This document shows positions 45,271-54,450 of a DNA stretch of 54,714 nucleotides, piece by piece (the stretch's first letter is position 1; every line of letters begins with the position of its first letter). Where the stretch lies: positions 1-54,714 of the forward strand of contig JAVBNC010000094.1 of assembly GCA_031551765.1 (NCBI GenBank). Reading direction: 5' to 3'. Under the pieces are notes generated by a model. It did not search any database. It worked only from the letters and a program-made list of their open reading frames with translations, and was not told the origin of the DNA. The position numbers and the translations under genes are program-made. This stretch comes from JAVBNC01 sp031551765 (lineage in GTDB: Bacteria; Desulfobacterota; Desulfovibrionia; Desulfovibrionales; Desulfovibrionaceae).

Positions 45271-48150
45271 TTACAGGCTGCCTTTGCTGTGCAGAGTTGT
45301 TATGACCCAGCGCAGGGCGGCCGTCAAATCGACCATGGCAATGGGCTTGGACAGGTAGTAGTCAAAGCCCGCCTCTAGAAAGCGTTCCTGGTCGCCGGCC
45401 ATGGCATGGGCGGTCAGCGCGATCAGGGGCGTTGTCCGGGCTTTCCCGCTCAACGCCGGCAGGCCGGATTCCGGTTCCGGGCCGCTGAGGCGAAGCAGGC
45501 GGGCGAACTCCATGCCGTCCATGACCGGCATCTGGATATCGCTGAGCACGCAGTCAAAAGAGCGCGCGGCCAGCGCTTCCAGGGCAAGCCTGCCGTTTCC
45601 CACGCAGTGGACCTCGTGCCCCAGGCGCTCCAGCAGCCCCTTGATGGTAAAGCGGCTGATGGCGTCGTCTTCCACCACCAAAATACGCAAAATTTTTTCG
45701 CTGGCAAGTTCCGGGGCGGGCCGGGCCGCGGGCCGCGCGGGCCGTTCCGCCTTGGGCAGAGGCAGGGGAATGGAGCAGTGCGCGGTGCTGCCGTGACCGA
45801 ATTCGCTTTCCATGCACAAGGAACCGCCCATGAGCGTCAGCAGGCGGTGCACGATGCCCAGCCCCAGCCCCGTGCCCGGATAGGCCCGGGTGGAGGAGCT
45901 GTCCAACTGCGTGAAGGCGTCGAAAATGACCCCCAGTTGGTCGTCGGGAATGCCTATGCCCGTATCCGCCACCGCCAGGTAAATGTGGGCCGAGCCGTTT
46001 TTGACGTGCGGCAGCAGGCTGCAGAAAACATCCACCTGACCCTGCTCCGTGAATTTTATAGCGTTGCCCACCAGGTTGAACATGATTTGCCGGATGCGGG
46101 CGTCGTCCCCCAGAAGCTGGAGCGGCACCCCGGGGTCCATGTGCAGGGAAAAGGCCAGCTTTTTCTGCCGGGCCTCGTGACGGAACATGTCCATGACGCC
46201 CCGCAGGGTCTGCTCAATGGAGAAGCTCTGCCTGCGCAGTTCCATCTTGTCCGCTTCCAGGCGCGAAAAATCCAGAATATCGGAAAGGATGCGCAAAAGG
46301 CTCTGGCCGGAAGAGTTGGCCGTTTCCACAAATTCTCGTTGGTCCGGCATGAGCGGGGAGAGGCGCAGCAGTTGGAGCATGCCCAGAACCCCGTTGAGCG
46401 GGGTGCGCAGCTCGTGGCTGACGTTGGCCAGAAACGCGCTTTTGGCGCGGCTTGCCGCTTCCGCATCCTCTTTGGCTTTTCGCGCGGCGTGCAGGGTCCA
46501 GCGGCGGCGGAGCACCAGCCACATGCCGTGGATGAACAGCTCCAACTGGCGCAGGTCGCTGTTGTTGTATTCCTTGTGTTTGTTGGCCACCCCGGCCACA
46601 CAGAGAACTTTGCCTTCCTGGGCCACGGGAGCGAGCATGAAACGGCGCGTCAGGGGCGCGAAGCCCGGGGCGGGAGCAGTGAAAGGGTCTTCTTCAAAAA
46701 TGCCGAAGGCGTCCGAATCCGAACCGCTTTGGGCGGCTTTCTGGCACACGGAGAGCGCGTAACGGGAGAGAAACTCCGCTCCCTCGTGATGGGCATCCCG
46801 GTGCGTCCAGAAAAAGCGGGCGTCGCCGTCCCCTTCCGCGTGGGCCAGGTACAGGCAGCCCACCTCGCTTCCCGTGAGGCGCACGGCCTCGTCCAGGGCA
46901 AAGCGGATAATGGCCTCGTCCGGGGTGTCGTCGTCCATCTGGGTCAGGCTGTTCAGCGCGGCGAAGCGCGCTTCATTGAGCCGGGCTTCCTGTTCGACGG
47001 CGATGACGCCGGTCACATCCGTGACGATGCAGGCCACCCGTTCCGGTTCCGGGCTGTAGGCCGTGATTTCAAAATAGCGGTCTTCCTCCTCGTCGTGCAG
47101 CGAAGCGCGGGCCGTTTCATTGGCCAGCACGCAACTGCAGACGGACTGCCAGCCGGGCGCGTTGCGGCCCATAAGCTCGGAAAGCCGGCGGCCCGTGTCC
47201 GCGTCCGGGGAAAGGCGGTGCATGGAAGCAAAGGCCGGGTTCATGATCAGCAGCGCCATGTCCGCGCGGCCGTCCGTAAGGGCCGGCACGCGTTCGAAAA
47301 GGGCGAAGCCGTCCACCATGCTGGAAAAAAGCGCATGGTAACTGCGTTCCATGCGTTGCTGCAGTGAAATGTCGCGGGATTGAATGATGATGGAGAGTAT
47401 TTCGCCGCGCGCGTCGAATTCCGGCCAGAAGCGCGCGTCGATCACGATATCCATGCCCAGGGAGGAGGTGAAGTTCAACTCCGCCTGCACGGGGTACTTC
47501 AGCTCCAGCACCCGGGACATGTTTTCCTGAAGAAAGTTTTTATACTCCGGGCTGGCGGGCAGGTCCCGCAAATACTGCCCCGGCGCGGTCGCCGGAGCGA
47601 TGCGGGAATAGCCGCTGATGTGGGGGCTGATATAGATCACCCGGCCGTCCGGCGCGAACTGCAGCGTGGTGTCCGGGGAATGTTCCACCAGGGAGCGGAA
47701 ATTGGCGGCGGCGGATTTGAGCACGCGCTCATGCCCGGTCTGTTCCGAAATATCGGCCACCGTGCCCGCGATAAGGCGCGGCCTGCCCGTTTCGTCCGGC
47801 AGGCACACGGCGCGGATGCGCAGCCAGGCGGTGCCGCCGCCCTCCTCATCCAGGGGGATGATGATGGTGACATGCTCGCTTTCGCCGCGCAGCAGGGGGG
47901 CCAGCGCCTTTTCCACCTCGAGGCGGCAGTGCATGGGCAGGCCGTGCCAGAAGGGATCGGGAGGGACGCTGATGTTGAAAGACTGCCGGAGCACGGCCTG
48001 GCAGAGCGGGGTGCAGTGGACGGTGCCCTTACGCAGGTCCCATTCCCAGACCCCGGAATTGGTATACTTCACGTCCGCTGCGTTGCGCGGTCCGGGTCTT
48101 GGGGAATCGTTGCCGCCGGAAGGGGGGGCGGCGGGAAAGGGGCCAGGCAT
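45271..48150 (-). CDS. Hybrid sensor histidine kinase (PAS x3 - GAF - HisKA - HATPase - REC)
   Basis: A 959-residue cytoplasmic sensor with no transmembrane segment. Three PAS-like units fill about residues 25-395 (VWEWDLRKGTVHCTPLCQAV; LRSLVEH-type SPDTTLQFAPDGRVIYISP; and VDGFALFERVPALTDG), and a GAF domain spans about 395-555 (ALDEAVRLTGSEVGCLYL). The phospho-acceptor His is near 579 in FLANVSHELRTPLNG. ATP-binding boxes follow: NLVGNAIKFTEQG near 693, DTGIGI, and GTGLGLGIV. A receiver domain (820-959) has its Asp near 871 in LSDIQMPVMDG. The separate response regulator or phosphotransfer partner is not adjacent. The protein presumably senses a soluble signal such as redox or small molecules; none can be named. 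Confidence 0.9.
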   Translation of the reverse strand: MPGPFPAAPPSGGNDSPRPGPRNAADVKYTNSGVWEWDLRKGTVHCTPLCQAVLRQSFNISVPPDPFWHGLPMHCRLEVEKALAPLLRGESEHVTIIIPLDEEGGGTAWLRIRAVCLPDETGRPRLIAGTVADISEQTGHERVLKSAAANFRSLVEHSPDTTLQFAPDGRVIYISPHISGYSRIAPATAPGQYLRDLPASPEYKNFLQENMSRVLELKYPVQAELNFTSSLGMDIVIDARFWPEFDARGEILSIIIQSRDISLQQRMERSYHALFSSMVDGFALFERVPALTDGRADMALLIMNPAFASMHRLSPDADTGRRLSELMGRNAPGWQSVCSCVLANETARASLHDEEEDRYFEITAYSPEPERVACIVTDVTGVIAVEQEARLNEARFAALNSLTQMDDDTPDEAIIRFALDEAVRLTGSEVGCLYLAHAEGDGDARFFWTHRDAHHEGAEFLSRYALSVCQKAAQSGSDSDAFGIFEEDPFTAPAPGFAPLTRRFMLAPVAQEGKVLCVAGVANKHKEYNNSDLRQLELFIHGMWLVLRRRWTLHAARKAKEDAEAASRAKSAFLANVSHELRTPLNGVLGMLQLLRLSPLMPDQREFVETANSSGQSLLRILSDILDFSRLEADKMELRRQSFSIEQTLRGVMDMFRHEARQKKLAFSLHMDPGVPLQLLGDDARIRQIMFNLVGNAIKFTEQGQVDVFCSLLPHVKNGSAHIYLAVADTGIGIPDDQLGVIFDAFTQLDSSSTRAYPGTGLGLGIVHRLLTLMGGSLCMESEFGHGSTAHCSIPLPLPKAERPARPAARPAPELASEKILRILVVEDDAISRFTIKGLLERLGHEVHCVGNGRLALEALAARSFDCVLSDIQMPVMDGMEFARLLRLSGPEPESGLPALSGKARTTPLIALTAHAMAGDQERFLEAGFDYYLSKPIAMVDLTAALRWVITTLHSKGSL

Positions 48151-48261
48151 GTCTGCTCCGGGAAGTGGAATAGAGAGCGCGGAAAGAACGCCGCGCGTCG
48201 CTGTTACTCTATGTCTTGTATAGGCTTTACGGGGAAAAGCAAAGCCGCGCGTCAGTCCTGG

Positions 48262-48388
48262 CAGAGTATTTTCGCTTTAGGAGGCTTGCTTAACGGCGGG
48301 CAGAGCCCGCCTGCGAGCATCCAGCTGTAAGGATCTGAGGACAAATCCTTACAGAGCGGTTTAACTTTTTCAACGTTAAGCCGTTCTA
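48262..48388 (-). repeat. Intergenic repeat module A (divergent copy 7, inverted)
   Basis: CAGAGTATTTTCGCTTTAGG ... TGCTTAACGGCGGGCAGAGC ... TAAGGATCTGAGGACAAATC ... AACGTTAAGCCGTTCTA. The end hairpin AACGGC/GCCGTT and the AAGGAT...ATCCTT hairpin are kept, although the sequence has drifted. Its right edge supplies the stop codon (48386-48388) of the methyltransferase gene. Confidence 0.7.
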
Positions 48389-49141
48389 CGGAAGCTCTTT
48401 CCCCGCCTGTTTTGTTGCGTGGCGCATCTGTCTGCAAATGCCCATGAACATGTCAAATTCGTGTCGTTGCAGCGCGGCGCGGTGAAAAAAGCGGCGCAGG
48501 GGCAGCATGAACCAGTCCGGGTTGTCGGCGGGGAAAAAATCGATGTCCAGCAGCAGCTCCCGCAGGGCGGCGAACAGCGTTTCCTGCTCCGCCAGGGTAG
48601 CCGGCCGCGAACCGGCCTTCCCCTTGGGCTTTTTGTCCGGATGGAACGAGTGGCCGAGGGACGCGGTAAAGCATTCGTACAGCACCAGCAGCACGGCCTG
48701 GGCCAGGTTAAGGGAAGAGGCTTCCGGGGCCGTGGGAATGGTTATCAGCCGGGTGCAGAGTTCCACTTCGGCATTTTCCAGCCCCCTGTCCTCCGGGCCG
48801 AACACCAGGGCCGTTTTGCCGGAGGAAGCCGGGAACGCGGCGATTTCCTCCGCCGCTTTCCGGGGGGGCAGAACGCCCCGCCGCCAGCCGCCGGTGCGCG
48901 CCGTGGTGCCGTAAGCCCTGGAAAAAGGCGTCAGAGCATCTTCCAGGCTGGGCACAATGCGCAAGGTTTCCAGAATGGCCGCGCCTTGGGTTGTGGCCAG
49001 CGGCAGGGCTTTGTCCTTTTCCCATCGTTCCGGCTCAACGAGAATAAGCTCACCCACGCCCATGTTGGCGCAGGCGCGGGCCGCCATGCCGATGTTTTCC
49101 GGAAAGCGCGGCCGGACCAGGATTACGGAAGGGGTATGCAT
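48386..49141 (-). CDS. TrmJ-like RNA 2'-O-methyltransferase (SPOUT, TrmH group 1)
   Basis: S-adenosylmethionine-dependent methyltransferase, probably of tRNA position 32. The 251-residue protein has the SPOUT trefoil-knot motifs in order: motif 1 VRPRFPENIGMAARACANMG near residue 10, motif 2 ALVFGPEDRGLENAEVELC near 112, and motif 3 IPTAPEASSLNLAQAVLLVLYE near 137. The C-terminal helical extension fits TrmJ. It is followed by a membrane protein gene in the same direction upstream (12-nt gap). The stop codon is inside a module A repeat, so the last residues (KQAGKELP) may derive from it. The target RNA is inferred from family only. Confidence 0.85.
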   Translation of the reverse strand: MHTPSVILVRPRFPENIGMAARACANMGVGELILVEPERWEKDKALPLATTQGAAILETLRIVPSLEDALTPFSRAYGTTARTGGWRRGVLPPRKAAEEIAAFPASSGKTALVFGPEDRGLENAEVELCTRLITIPTAPEASSLNLAQAVLLVLYECFTASLGHSFHPDKKPKGKAGSRPATLAEQETLFAALRELLLDIDFFPADNPDWFMLPLRRFFHRAALQRHEFDMFMGICRQMRHATKQAGKELP

Positions 49142-49153
49142 GGAAAAAGAGCC

Positions 49154-49690
49154 TCAGACCATCCAGCTGGAACCGGAAAGGGGCCAGCCCGGCCAGATGC
49201 GCGGGGCGGCAAGCGCGACCATGGCAAAGCCTAAGGCCGCTTTCAGCACTGTGCCGCCGAAGCGGCCCACCATAATGCCCCAGGCGGCGGAAAGGGCCGC
49301 TTCCTTGGGCACGCCCCGGAGCAGCTCCACAATAAGCGCCGCCACGTATGCGCCGAGCAAAGCCCCGAAAAACGCGCCCACGCCCAGGAAAAAGGGCGCG
49401 CCCAGTATGGCGCCTACAAAGGCGCCCAGCATGCCGGCAAAGGTGGCCTTGCCGGATCCGCCGTATTTTTTGCCCCCCAAGTGCAGGAGCAGCATCTCCA
49501 GAATTTCCCCGGCAAAGGCCAGGCAGGCCAGAACGCCGATAAAACCCAGAGAAAGGGTGGAACTGGGCACGCTGAGCGCCCATAGGCCAGCCAGTCCCAG
49601 AATGACCCAGTTGGCGGGCAGGCCGAACAGATGCAGCGCAAGCGACAAGACCATGAGGACGATGCACAGCGCGGCGAAAAAAGCAATCAT
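49154..49690 (-). CDS. DUF456-family integral membrane protein
   Basis: A 178-residue protein with about five hydrophobic helices; the glycine-rich stretch KATFAGMLGAFVGAILGAPFF, with LGVGAFFGALLGAY after it, and the preceding LPANWVILGLAGLWAL are typical of DUF456 proteins of unknown function. The start is not certain: ATG 49690 gives a clean first helix (MIAFFAALCIVLMVLSLAL) but a weak ribosome binding site, while TTG 49738 adds 16 residues. It lies 12 nt upstream of the TrmJ-like gene and is probably cotranscribed. No functional partner is visible. Confidence 0.75.
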   Translation of the reverse strand: MIAFFAALCIVLMVLSLALHLFGLPANWVILGLAGLWALSVPSSTLSLGFIGVLACLAFAGEILEMLLLHLGGKKYGGSGKATFAGMLGAFVGAILGAPFFLGVGAFFGALLGAYVAALIVELLRGVPKEAALSAAWGIMVGRFGGTVLKAALGFAMVALAAPRIWPGWPLSGSSWMV

Positions 49691-49838
49691 GCGCCACGCA
49701 TACGCTATTTTTCCCTCCAGGAAAAGAGGTCTGCCCAAGTGATGAAAAGCGCGCCCCGCCGCCAGAAAGGCGACAGGGCGCGTTACGTTTTCCCACAGAT
49801 TCTCGGACGGTTTTGAGCAGGCGTCCGGACGGAACCGG

Positions 49839-50762
49839 CTAGATTTTGCCGGAGCAGCCCAGCACGTTCTTGATCTTGTGCTGGACCATCTTTTTCACCG
49901 CCTCGCGCGCGGGCTTGAGGTACGCGCGCGGGTCAAAGTCTTCCGGGTGTTCCACAAAATGCTTGCGGATGCACGCGGTCATGGCCAGGCGGATGTCCGT
50001 GTCGATGTTGATCTTGCACACGCTCATCCCGGCGGCCTTGCGCAGCAGGTCCTCGGGCACGCCCTTGGCGCCGCCCACCTTGGCGCCGTACTTATTGGCC
50101 ATGTCCACGAACTCCTGGGGCACGCTGGAAGAGCCGTGCAGCACCAGGGGGTAACCGGGCATGAGTTTGCCGATTTTTTCCAGGCGCGGGAAGTCCAGCT
50201 TGGCGTCGCCGGCGAACTTGTACGCGCCGTGGCTGGTGCCGATGGCAATGGCCAGGGAGTCGCAGCCGGTGCGCTGCACAAATTCCACGGCCTGGTCCGG
50301 GTCGGTGTAAATGGACTTTTCAGAGGAAACCTCGTCCTCAACCCCGGCCAGGCGGCCCAGTTCCGCTTCCACCCAAATGCCCCTGCCGTGAGCGTATTCC
50401 ACCACTTGCTTCGTGACCTTGATGTTCTCCTCAAAGGGCAGGTGGGAACCGTCGATCATGACGGAGGTGAAGCCGCCGTCAATGCAGGCCTTGCACAGCT
50501 CGAAATCCGGGCCGTGGTCCAGGTGCAGCACCACGGGCAGGTCGCTTTCCATGAGCGCGGCCTCAATGAGCTTGACGATGTAGTTTTGGCCCGCGTATTT
50601 GCGCGCCCCGGCGGAAACCTGCAGGATAAGCGGCGCTTTTTCCTCCGCCCCGGCCATCATGATGCCCTGGATGATCTCCATATTGTTCACGTTAAAGGCG
50701 CCGATGGCGTAACCTTCTTTGAAAGCCCGAGCGAACATGTCTTTAGGTCCTATCAGCGGCAT
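49839..50762 (-). CDS. fba: Class II fructose-1,6-bisphosphate aldolase
   Basis: Zinc-dependent cleavage and synthesis of fructose-1,6-bisphosphate. The 307-residue protein starts at ATG 50762 (PLIGPKDMFARAFKEGYAIG) after AAGGAG; the frame to 50972 is untranslated leader. Zinc-binding and catalytic residues are in PVVLHLDHGPDFELC near 81, SVMIDGSHLPFEENI near 104, and YPLVLHGSSSVPQEF near 205. The C-terminal KIDTD-type block NIDTDIRLAMT is present. This is the type used in glycolysis and gluconeogenesis together with pgk at 41091. A promoter with near-consensus spacing lies 58 nt upstream. Confidence 0.95.
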   Translation of the reverse strand: MPLIGPKDMFARAFKEGYAIGAFNVNNMEIIQGIMMAGAEEKAPLILQVSAGARKYAGQNYIVKLIEAALMESDLPVVLHLDHGPDFELCKACIDGGFTSVMIDGSHLPFEENIKVTKQVVEYAHGRGIWVEAELGRLAGVEDEVSSEKSIYTDPDQAVEFVQRTGCDSLAIAIGTSHGAYKFAGDAKLDFPRLEKIGKLMPGYPLVLHGSSSVPQEFVDMANKYGAKVGGAKGVPEDLLRKAAGMSVCKINIDTDIRLAMTACIRKHFVEHPEDFDPRAYLKPAREAVKKMVQHKIKNVLGCSGKI

Positions 50763-50819
50763 GGAGTTTCTCCTTGTTGAGGGTAGGGGAAGGCCGGGCA
50801 CGCGTCCCGGTACGGCCAG

Positions 50820-50848
50820 AGTATAGACCAGCCTGCAGAAAAGGGCAA
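50820..50848 (-). promoter_or_regulatory. Sigma-70-like promoter of fba
   Basis: On the minus strand TTGCCC (plus 50843-50848) and TATACT (50820-50825) are 17 nt apart. It lies 58 nt before the fba start. Plus 50849-51048 is comparatively AT-rich and holds no gene; it includes a degenerate module B hairpin (GGAAGGGGAAA with TTTCCCCCTCC) near 50982-51022, just past the surE stop. Confidence 0.72.
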
Positions 50849-51048
50849 AGGCCGGAAAAAATACTCCCGGCAGGGTGCTGTTTTTCCTTTCGTTTGAGGT
50901 AAAATTGTGCGTAATTCTAGAAAGAAAATACGGCGCTATGGGGCTGTTTTTCAGATCGGCAAGAAGTATCAAGGAAATTGCAGGAAGGGGAAACAGTTCC
51001 TTATGGAAAGATTTCCCCCTCCTGGAAATGAAGCATGCACCCGTTCAC

Positions 51049-51801
51049 TCAGGGCAGAAAGCGCGCCAAGGCGGCCAGGGTATCCTCGTCCGTAAAATCG
51101 AAACGCAGGGGCGTCAGGGTGATCCAGCCCTGGGAAAGGTAGGCCCTGTCCGTGCCGGGCGCGACTTTTTCCTCGGGAATCTCGCCGTCCAGCCACCAGT
51201 AGGAATTGCCCCTGGGGTCTTCGCGGCGGTGGTACCAGTCGCGCCAGATGGCCGTGGTCTGGGGGCAGAGCTTCAGGCCCTTGGTGTTGGGCAGGGGGCA
51301 GGCCGGGAAATTGAGGTTCAGGACCCGGCGCTCGGGAATTTGCGACCAGGGCAGCTTGGAAAGCAGTTTCGCGGTGTAGCGGGCGTGTTCCGTAAGGTCC
51401 GCGGGCTTGAATTCGTCGTAGGAAACGGCCAGGGCCGGGAAACCCAGGGCGGCGGCTTCCCGCGCGGCGGCCACGGTGCCGGAATACATGATGTCCGGCC
51501 CCACGTTGGCCCCCGCGTTGATGCCGGAAACCACCACGTCCGGCTTTTCGCCGATCAGTTCGCCAATGCCCAGTTTGACGCAGTCCGCCGGGGTGCCGTG
51601 CACGCCTATACCGGAAAAGCTGTTTTCCTTGATGGGCCGCGCCCGCAGGGGGCCGTGCACGGTAATGGCGTGCCCCACGGCGGACTGTTCCGTAAGCGGG
51701 GCCACCACGTGCACGCTGTGCCCGGCTTCCTGCAAGGCGTGGTACAGGGCGCGCAGGCCGGGGGACTGGATGCCGTCGTCATTGGTCAGGCAGATGATCA
51801 T
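51049..51801 (-). CDS. surE: 5'/3'-nucleotidase SurE
   Basis: Metal-dependent nucleotidase and exopolyphosphatase of the survival protein E family. The 250-residue protein begins IICLTNDDGIQSPGLRAL; the adjacent Asp pair (8-9) and the Ser/Asn ligands in the following APLTEQSAVGHAIT and VVSGINAGANVG are the SurE active site. ATG 51801 is fixed by homology; the open frame continues to 52092 but overlaps the divergent gene. The C-terminal part has WWLDGEIPEEKVAPGTDRAY, where substrate loops lie. It is divergent from the YhaM-like gene over 142 nt. Confidence 0.93.
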   Translation of the reverse strand: MIICLTNDDGIQSPGLRALYHALQEAGHSVHVVAPLTEQSAVGHAITVHGPLRARPIKENSFSGIGVHGTPADCVKLGIGELIGEKPDVVVSGINAGANVGPDIMYSGTVAAAREAAALGFPALAVSYDEFKPADLTEHARYTAKLLSKLPWSQIPERRVLNLNFPACPLPNTKGLKLCPQTTAIWRDWYHRREDPRGNSYWWLDGEIPEEKVAPGTDRAYLSQGWITLTPLRFDFTDEDTLAALARFLP

Positions 51802-51943
51802 GCGTTTATTCTCGGTTGTGTGGACGGTTTCGGCCGGAGCCGTTTGACAAGACGCCGCAAACAGGCCACCATGCCGGGCTGACAGCGAGAACCCCCGCCC
51901 GGCGGCCCCGATGAGGCGGCACGGATAAAGGCGTACACTGAAG

Positions 51944-53020
51944 ATGGACAAAACACAATTCATAGCCGACCTGCAAAACGGCCGCGACGTGGCCGGCGTG
52001 TTTCTCATTGCTTCCGCCCAGCAGGGCCAGGCCCGCAACGGCCCCTTCTGGAAGCTGGAACTGCGCGACATGAGCGGCGGCCTGGAAGCCAAGATCTGGA
52101 GCCCGCAAAGCCAGGCCTACCCCAGCCTGAGCGCCGGGGACCTGGCCGAGGTCACGGGCCGCGTGACCATGTACCGCGAACGCCTGGAAATAGCCGTGGA
52201 CAGGCTGCGCGTGCTGGAAGCCGACGAGCGCGCAAGCCTGGATCTCTCCCTGTTCATGGCCGCCAGCGAGCGGCCGGGCTCGGAACTGCTGGCCGAACTG
52301 CGCGAACTGTGCCGCGCCAATTTCCTCCACGGTCCCTGGAAGAAACTGGCCCTGTCCTTTCTGCAGGACGCGGATGTGGCGGAACGGCTGCTGCTGGCCC
52401 CGGCGGCTAAGGGCATGCACCACGCTTACGCGGGCGGCCTTTTGGAGCACACGCTTTCCGTGTGCCGCCTCTGTCTGCGCCTGGCTGACCACTACCCGGA
52501 ACTGGACCGCCAGGCCTTGCTGGCCGGGGCGCTGTTCCACGACATGGGCAAGCTCTGGGAACTCAGCCAGGGCCTGTCCGTGGACTATACCAGCGAAGGC
52601 CGTCTCCTGGGCCACATCCAGATCGTCGTGGACAAGCTGGCTCCCTTTCTGCGCAAGTCCGGGCTGGAAGAGCCCCTGGCCCTGCACCTGAAACACCTTA
52701 TCCTCAGCCACCATGGGCTGCTGGAATTCGGTTCCCCGCGCCTGCCCGCCACGGCGGAAGCCCTTCTGCTGCACTACGCGGACAATATCGACGCCAAAAT
52801 GAACCAGGTGGCCAACGCGCTTTCCGGCCTGGCCGAAGGGGAAGAGGGCTGGTCCTCGTACAACCCCGGCCTGGAGCGGCATTTGTACCGTTCGCCCGCC
52901 ACCCCGGCACCCCCGGCGCGGGCCGCGAAAACGCGCGCCGCCACGCCCGTCCGCGAGGAAGAGGAAGCCCCAAAGCCCGCGTCCGGGCCGTCCCAGTGGA
53001 GCCTCCTTTCCGGAGAGTAA
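51944..53020 (+). CDS. YhaM-like 3'-5' exoribonuclease (OB-fold + HD domain)
   Basis: A 358-residue protein with an N-terminal OB-fold (residues about 10-100; GVFLIASAQQGQARNGPFWK ... LRDMSGGLEAKIW, VTGRVTMYRERLEIAVDRLRV) and an HD domain (about 160-290). Metal-binding residues are in HHAYAGGLLEHTLSV, LAGALFHDMGKLWEL and HLKHLILSHHG. This is the layout of YhaM, a Mn-dependent 3'-5' exonuclease acting on RNA and single-stranded DNA. The last 60 residues are Pro/Ala-rich and probably disordered. tmk starts 20 nt downstream, so they likely form an operon. Confidence 0.82.
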   Translation: MDKTQFIADLQNGRDVAGVFLIASAQQGQARNGPFWKLELRDMSGGLEAKIWSPQSQAYPSLSAGDLAEVTGRVTMYRERLEIAVDRLRVLEADERASLDLSLFMAASERPGSELLAELRELCRANFLHGPWKKLALSFLQDADVAERLLLAPAAKGMHHAYAGGLLEHTLSVCRLCLRLADHYPELDRQALLAGALFHDMGKLWELSQGLSVDYTSEGRLLGHIQIVVDKLAPFLRKSGLEEPLALHLKHLILSHHGLLEFGSPRLPATAEALLLHYADNIDAKMNQVANALSGLAEGEEGWSSYNPGLERHLYRSPATPAPPARAAKTRAATPVREEEEAPKPASGPSQWSLLSGE

Positions 53021-53040
53021 CGTCGAACCCAAGGTACACC

Positions 53041-53673
53041 ATGTTTATCAGCTTTGAAGGGATGGAGGGCTCCGGCAAAAGCACGGCCCTGCGCGGCGTG
53101 GCCGCCTGGCTTGAGCAAAAGGGCCGGACCGTGCTGTGCACCCGCGAGCCCGGCGGCACGGCCCTGGGCCTCTCGCTGCGCGCCCTGCTGCTGGACACGC
53201 GCAACACCGTCATCACGCCCGGCACGGAACTGTTTCTCTATCTCGCGGACCGCTCGCAGCATGTGGCCGAGGTCATCCGGCCCGCCCTGGACCAGGGCAA
53301 GGCCGTGCTCTGCGACCGCTACGCGGATTCCACCATCGTCTACCAGGGTTACGGCCGGGGCTTTTCGCCCCAGGAATTGCACAGCCTGAACAACACGGCC
53401 GTGGGCGGCCTGTGGCCGGACCGCACCCTGCTTTTTGACGTGGACCCTGCCGTGGGCCTGGCCAGGGCCAGGGGCCGCAACAGCCTGGAAGGCAAGGCCG
53501 AGGCCGAAGGCCGCTTCGAAGCCGAGGCGCTGGCCTTTCACCAGCGGGTACGCCAGGGCTTTCTGGATTGGGCGGTTCAGTTTCCGGAACGCTTTCGCGT
53601 CATCGACGGCAACGCGGCCCCGGAAGCCGTGCTGGCGCAGGCGTTGGACGCGCTGCGTGATTTTCTTCCCTGA
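53041..53673 (+). CDS. tmk: Thymidylate kinase
   Basis: Phosphorylates dTMP to dTDP. The 210-residue protein starts MFISFEGMEGSGKSTALRGV, with the P-loop at residues 7-14, then the DR(X) region LCTREPGGTALG near residue 35 and CDRYADSTIVYQGYGRG near 90, where the Asp-Arg and Gln bind the base. The LID region contains Arg residues in ARARGRNSLEGKAE. ATG 53041 is the start of the first beta strand; the frame to 52996 is not needed. It lies 20 nt after the YhaM-like gene. Confidence 0.95.
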   Translation: MFISFEGMEGSGKSTALRGVAAWLEQKGRTVLCTREPGGTALGLSLRALLLDTRNTVITPGTELFLYLADRSQHVAEVIRPALDQGKAVLCDRYADSTIVYQGYGRGFSPQELHSLNNTAVGGLWPDRTLLFDVDPAVGLARARGRNSLEGKAEAEGRFEAEALAFHQRVRQGFLDWAVQFPERFRVIDGNAAPEAVLAQALDALRDFLP

Positions 53674-53785
53674 GCGGCTCCCCCCGTCTTGGCATAAACC
53701 GAAAATCCCCGTAGTGTAGCGGCATGTTGGGGCCTTCCCGCGCGGGGCGGCCCTTTCCTCTATCGACCTCACAAAGGAGCGCGCC

Positions 53786-54448
53786 ATGAGCCCGGCCACA
53801 ACCGCCCGCGAGCAGTACTGGAAAATACGCCTGGAAACCGCGCAGGAAGCCCTGCAAAGCAACAATTTCGCCGTGACCCAGATGCCCACGGCCCAAGAGG
53901 CGGGCCGTTTCGTGGCCGAGGAAATGCTGAAACCCAACGGCGTGAAGCTCATAGGGTTCAGCGGCTCCGTCTCCGTGCTGGATTCCGGCGTTTTGGACCG
54001 TATCCGCGCGGATTCCTCCGTAACCCTGCTGGACTCCGCCGCCCCCGGCATAAGCCAGGAAGAGCGCGCGGAACTGCGTCGCCAGGCGCTCCTGAGCGAT
54101 CTTTTCCTCAGCTCCAGCAACGCCGTGACCATGGACGGCAGGCTGCTGAACCTGGACATGGTCGGCAACCGCGTGGGTCCCATGCACTTCGGGCCGCGCA
54201 AGGTCATCCTTTTCGTCGGCCGCAACAAACTGTGCGAAAATCTCGATCAGGCCCGCACCCGGATCAGAGACTACGCCTCGCCCATGAACGTCATGCGCAT
54301 CGGGTATAAAAACCCCTGCATCAAAACCGGCCGCTGTATGGACTGCAAAAGCCCGGAACGCATTTGCAACGTCTGGACCGTCACCGAAAAATGCTTCCCC
54401 GCGCAACGCATCCACATCATGCTCATCAATGAGGACGCGGGGTATTAA
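53786..54448 (+). CDS. LUD-domain protein (lactate-utilisation LutC/YkgG-like)
   Basis: A 220-residue member of the LUD superfamily. The core runs VKLIGFSGSVSVLDSGVLDR, LFLSSSNAVTMDGRLLNLDM, VGNRVGPMHFGPRKVILFVG; the final cysteine block NPCIKTGRCMDCKSPERICN is typical of the stand-alone LUD proteins of anaerobes and could bind metal or an Fe-S cluster. Related LutC proteins take part in lactate oxidation with LutA and LutB, but those genes are not adjacent, so the role here is open. AAAGGAGCG precedes the ATG. It lies 112 nt after tmk, with no terminator seen between. Confidence 0.78.
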   Translation: MSPATTAREQYWKIRLETAQEALQSNNFAVTQMPTAQEAGRFVAEEMLKPNGVKLIGFSGSVSVLDSGVLDRIRADSSVTLLDSAAPGISQEERAELRRQALLSDLFLSSSNAVTMDGRLLNLDMVGNRVGPMHFGPRKVILFVGRNKLCENLDQARTRIRDYASPMNVMRIGYKNPCIKTGRCMDCKSPERICNVWTVTEKCFPAQRIHIMLINEDAGY

Positions 54449-54450
54449 GA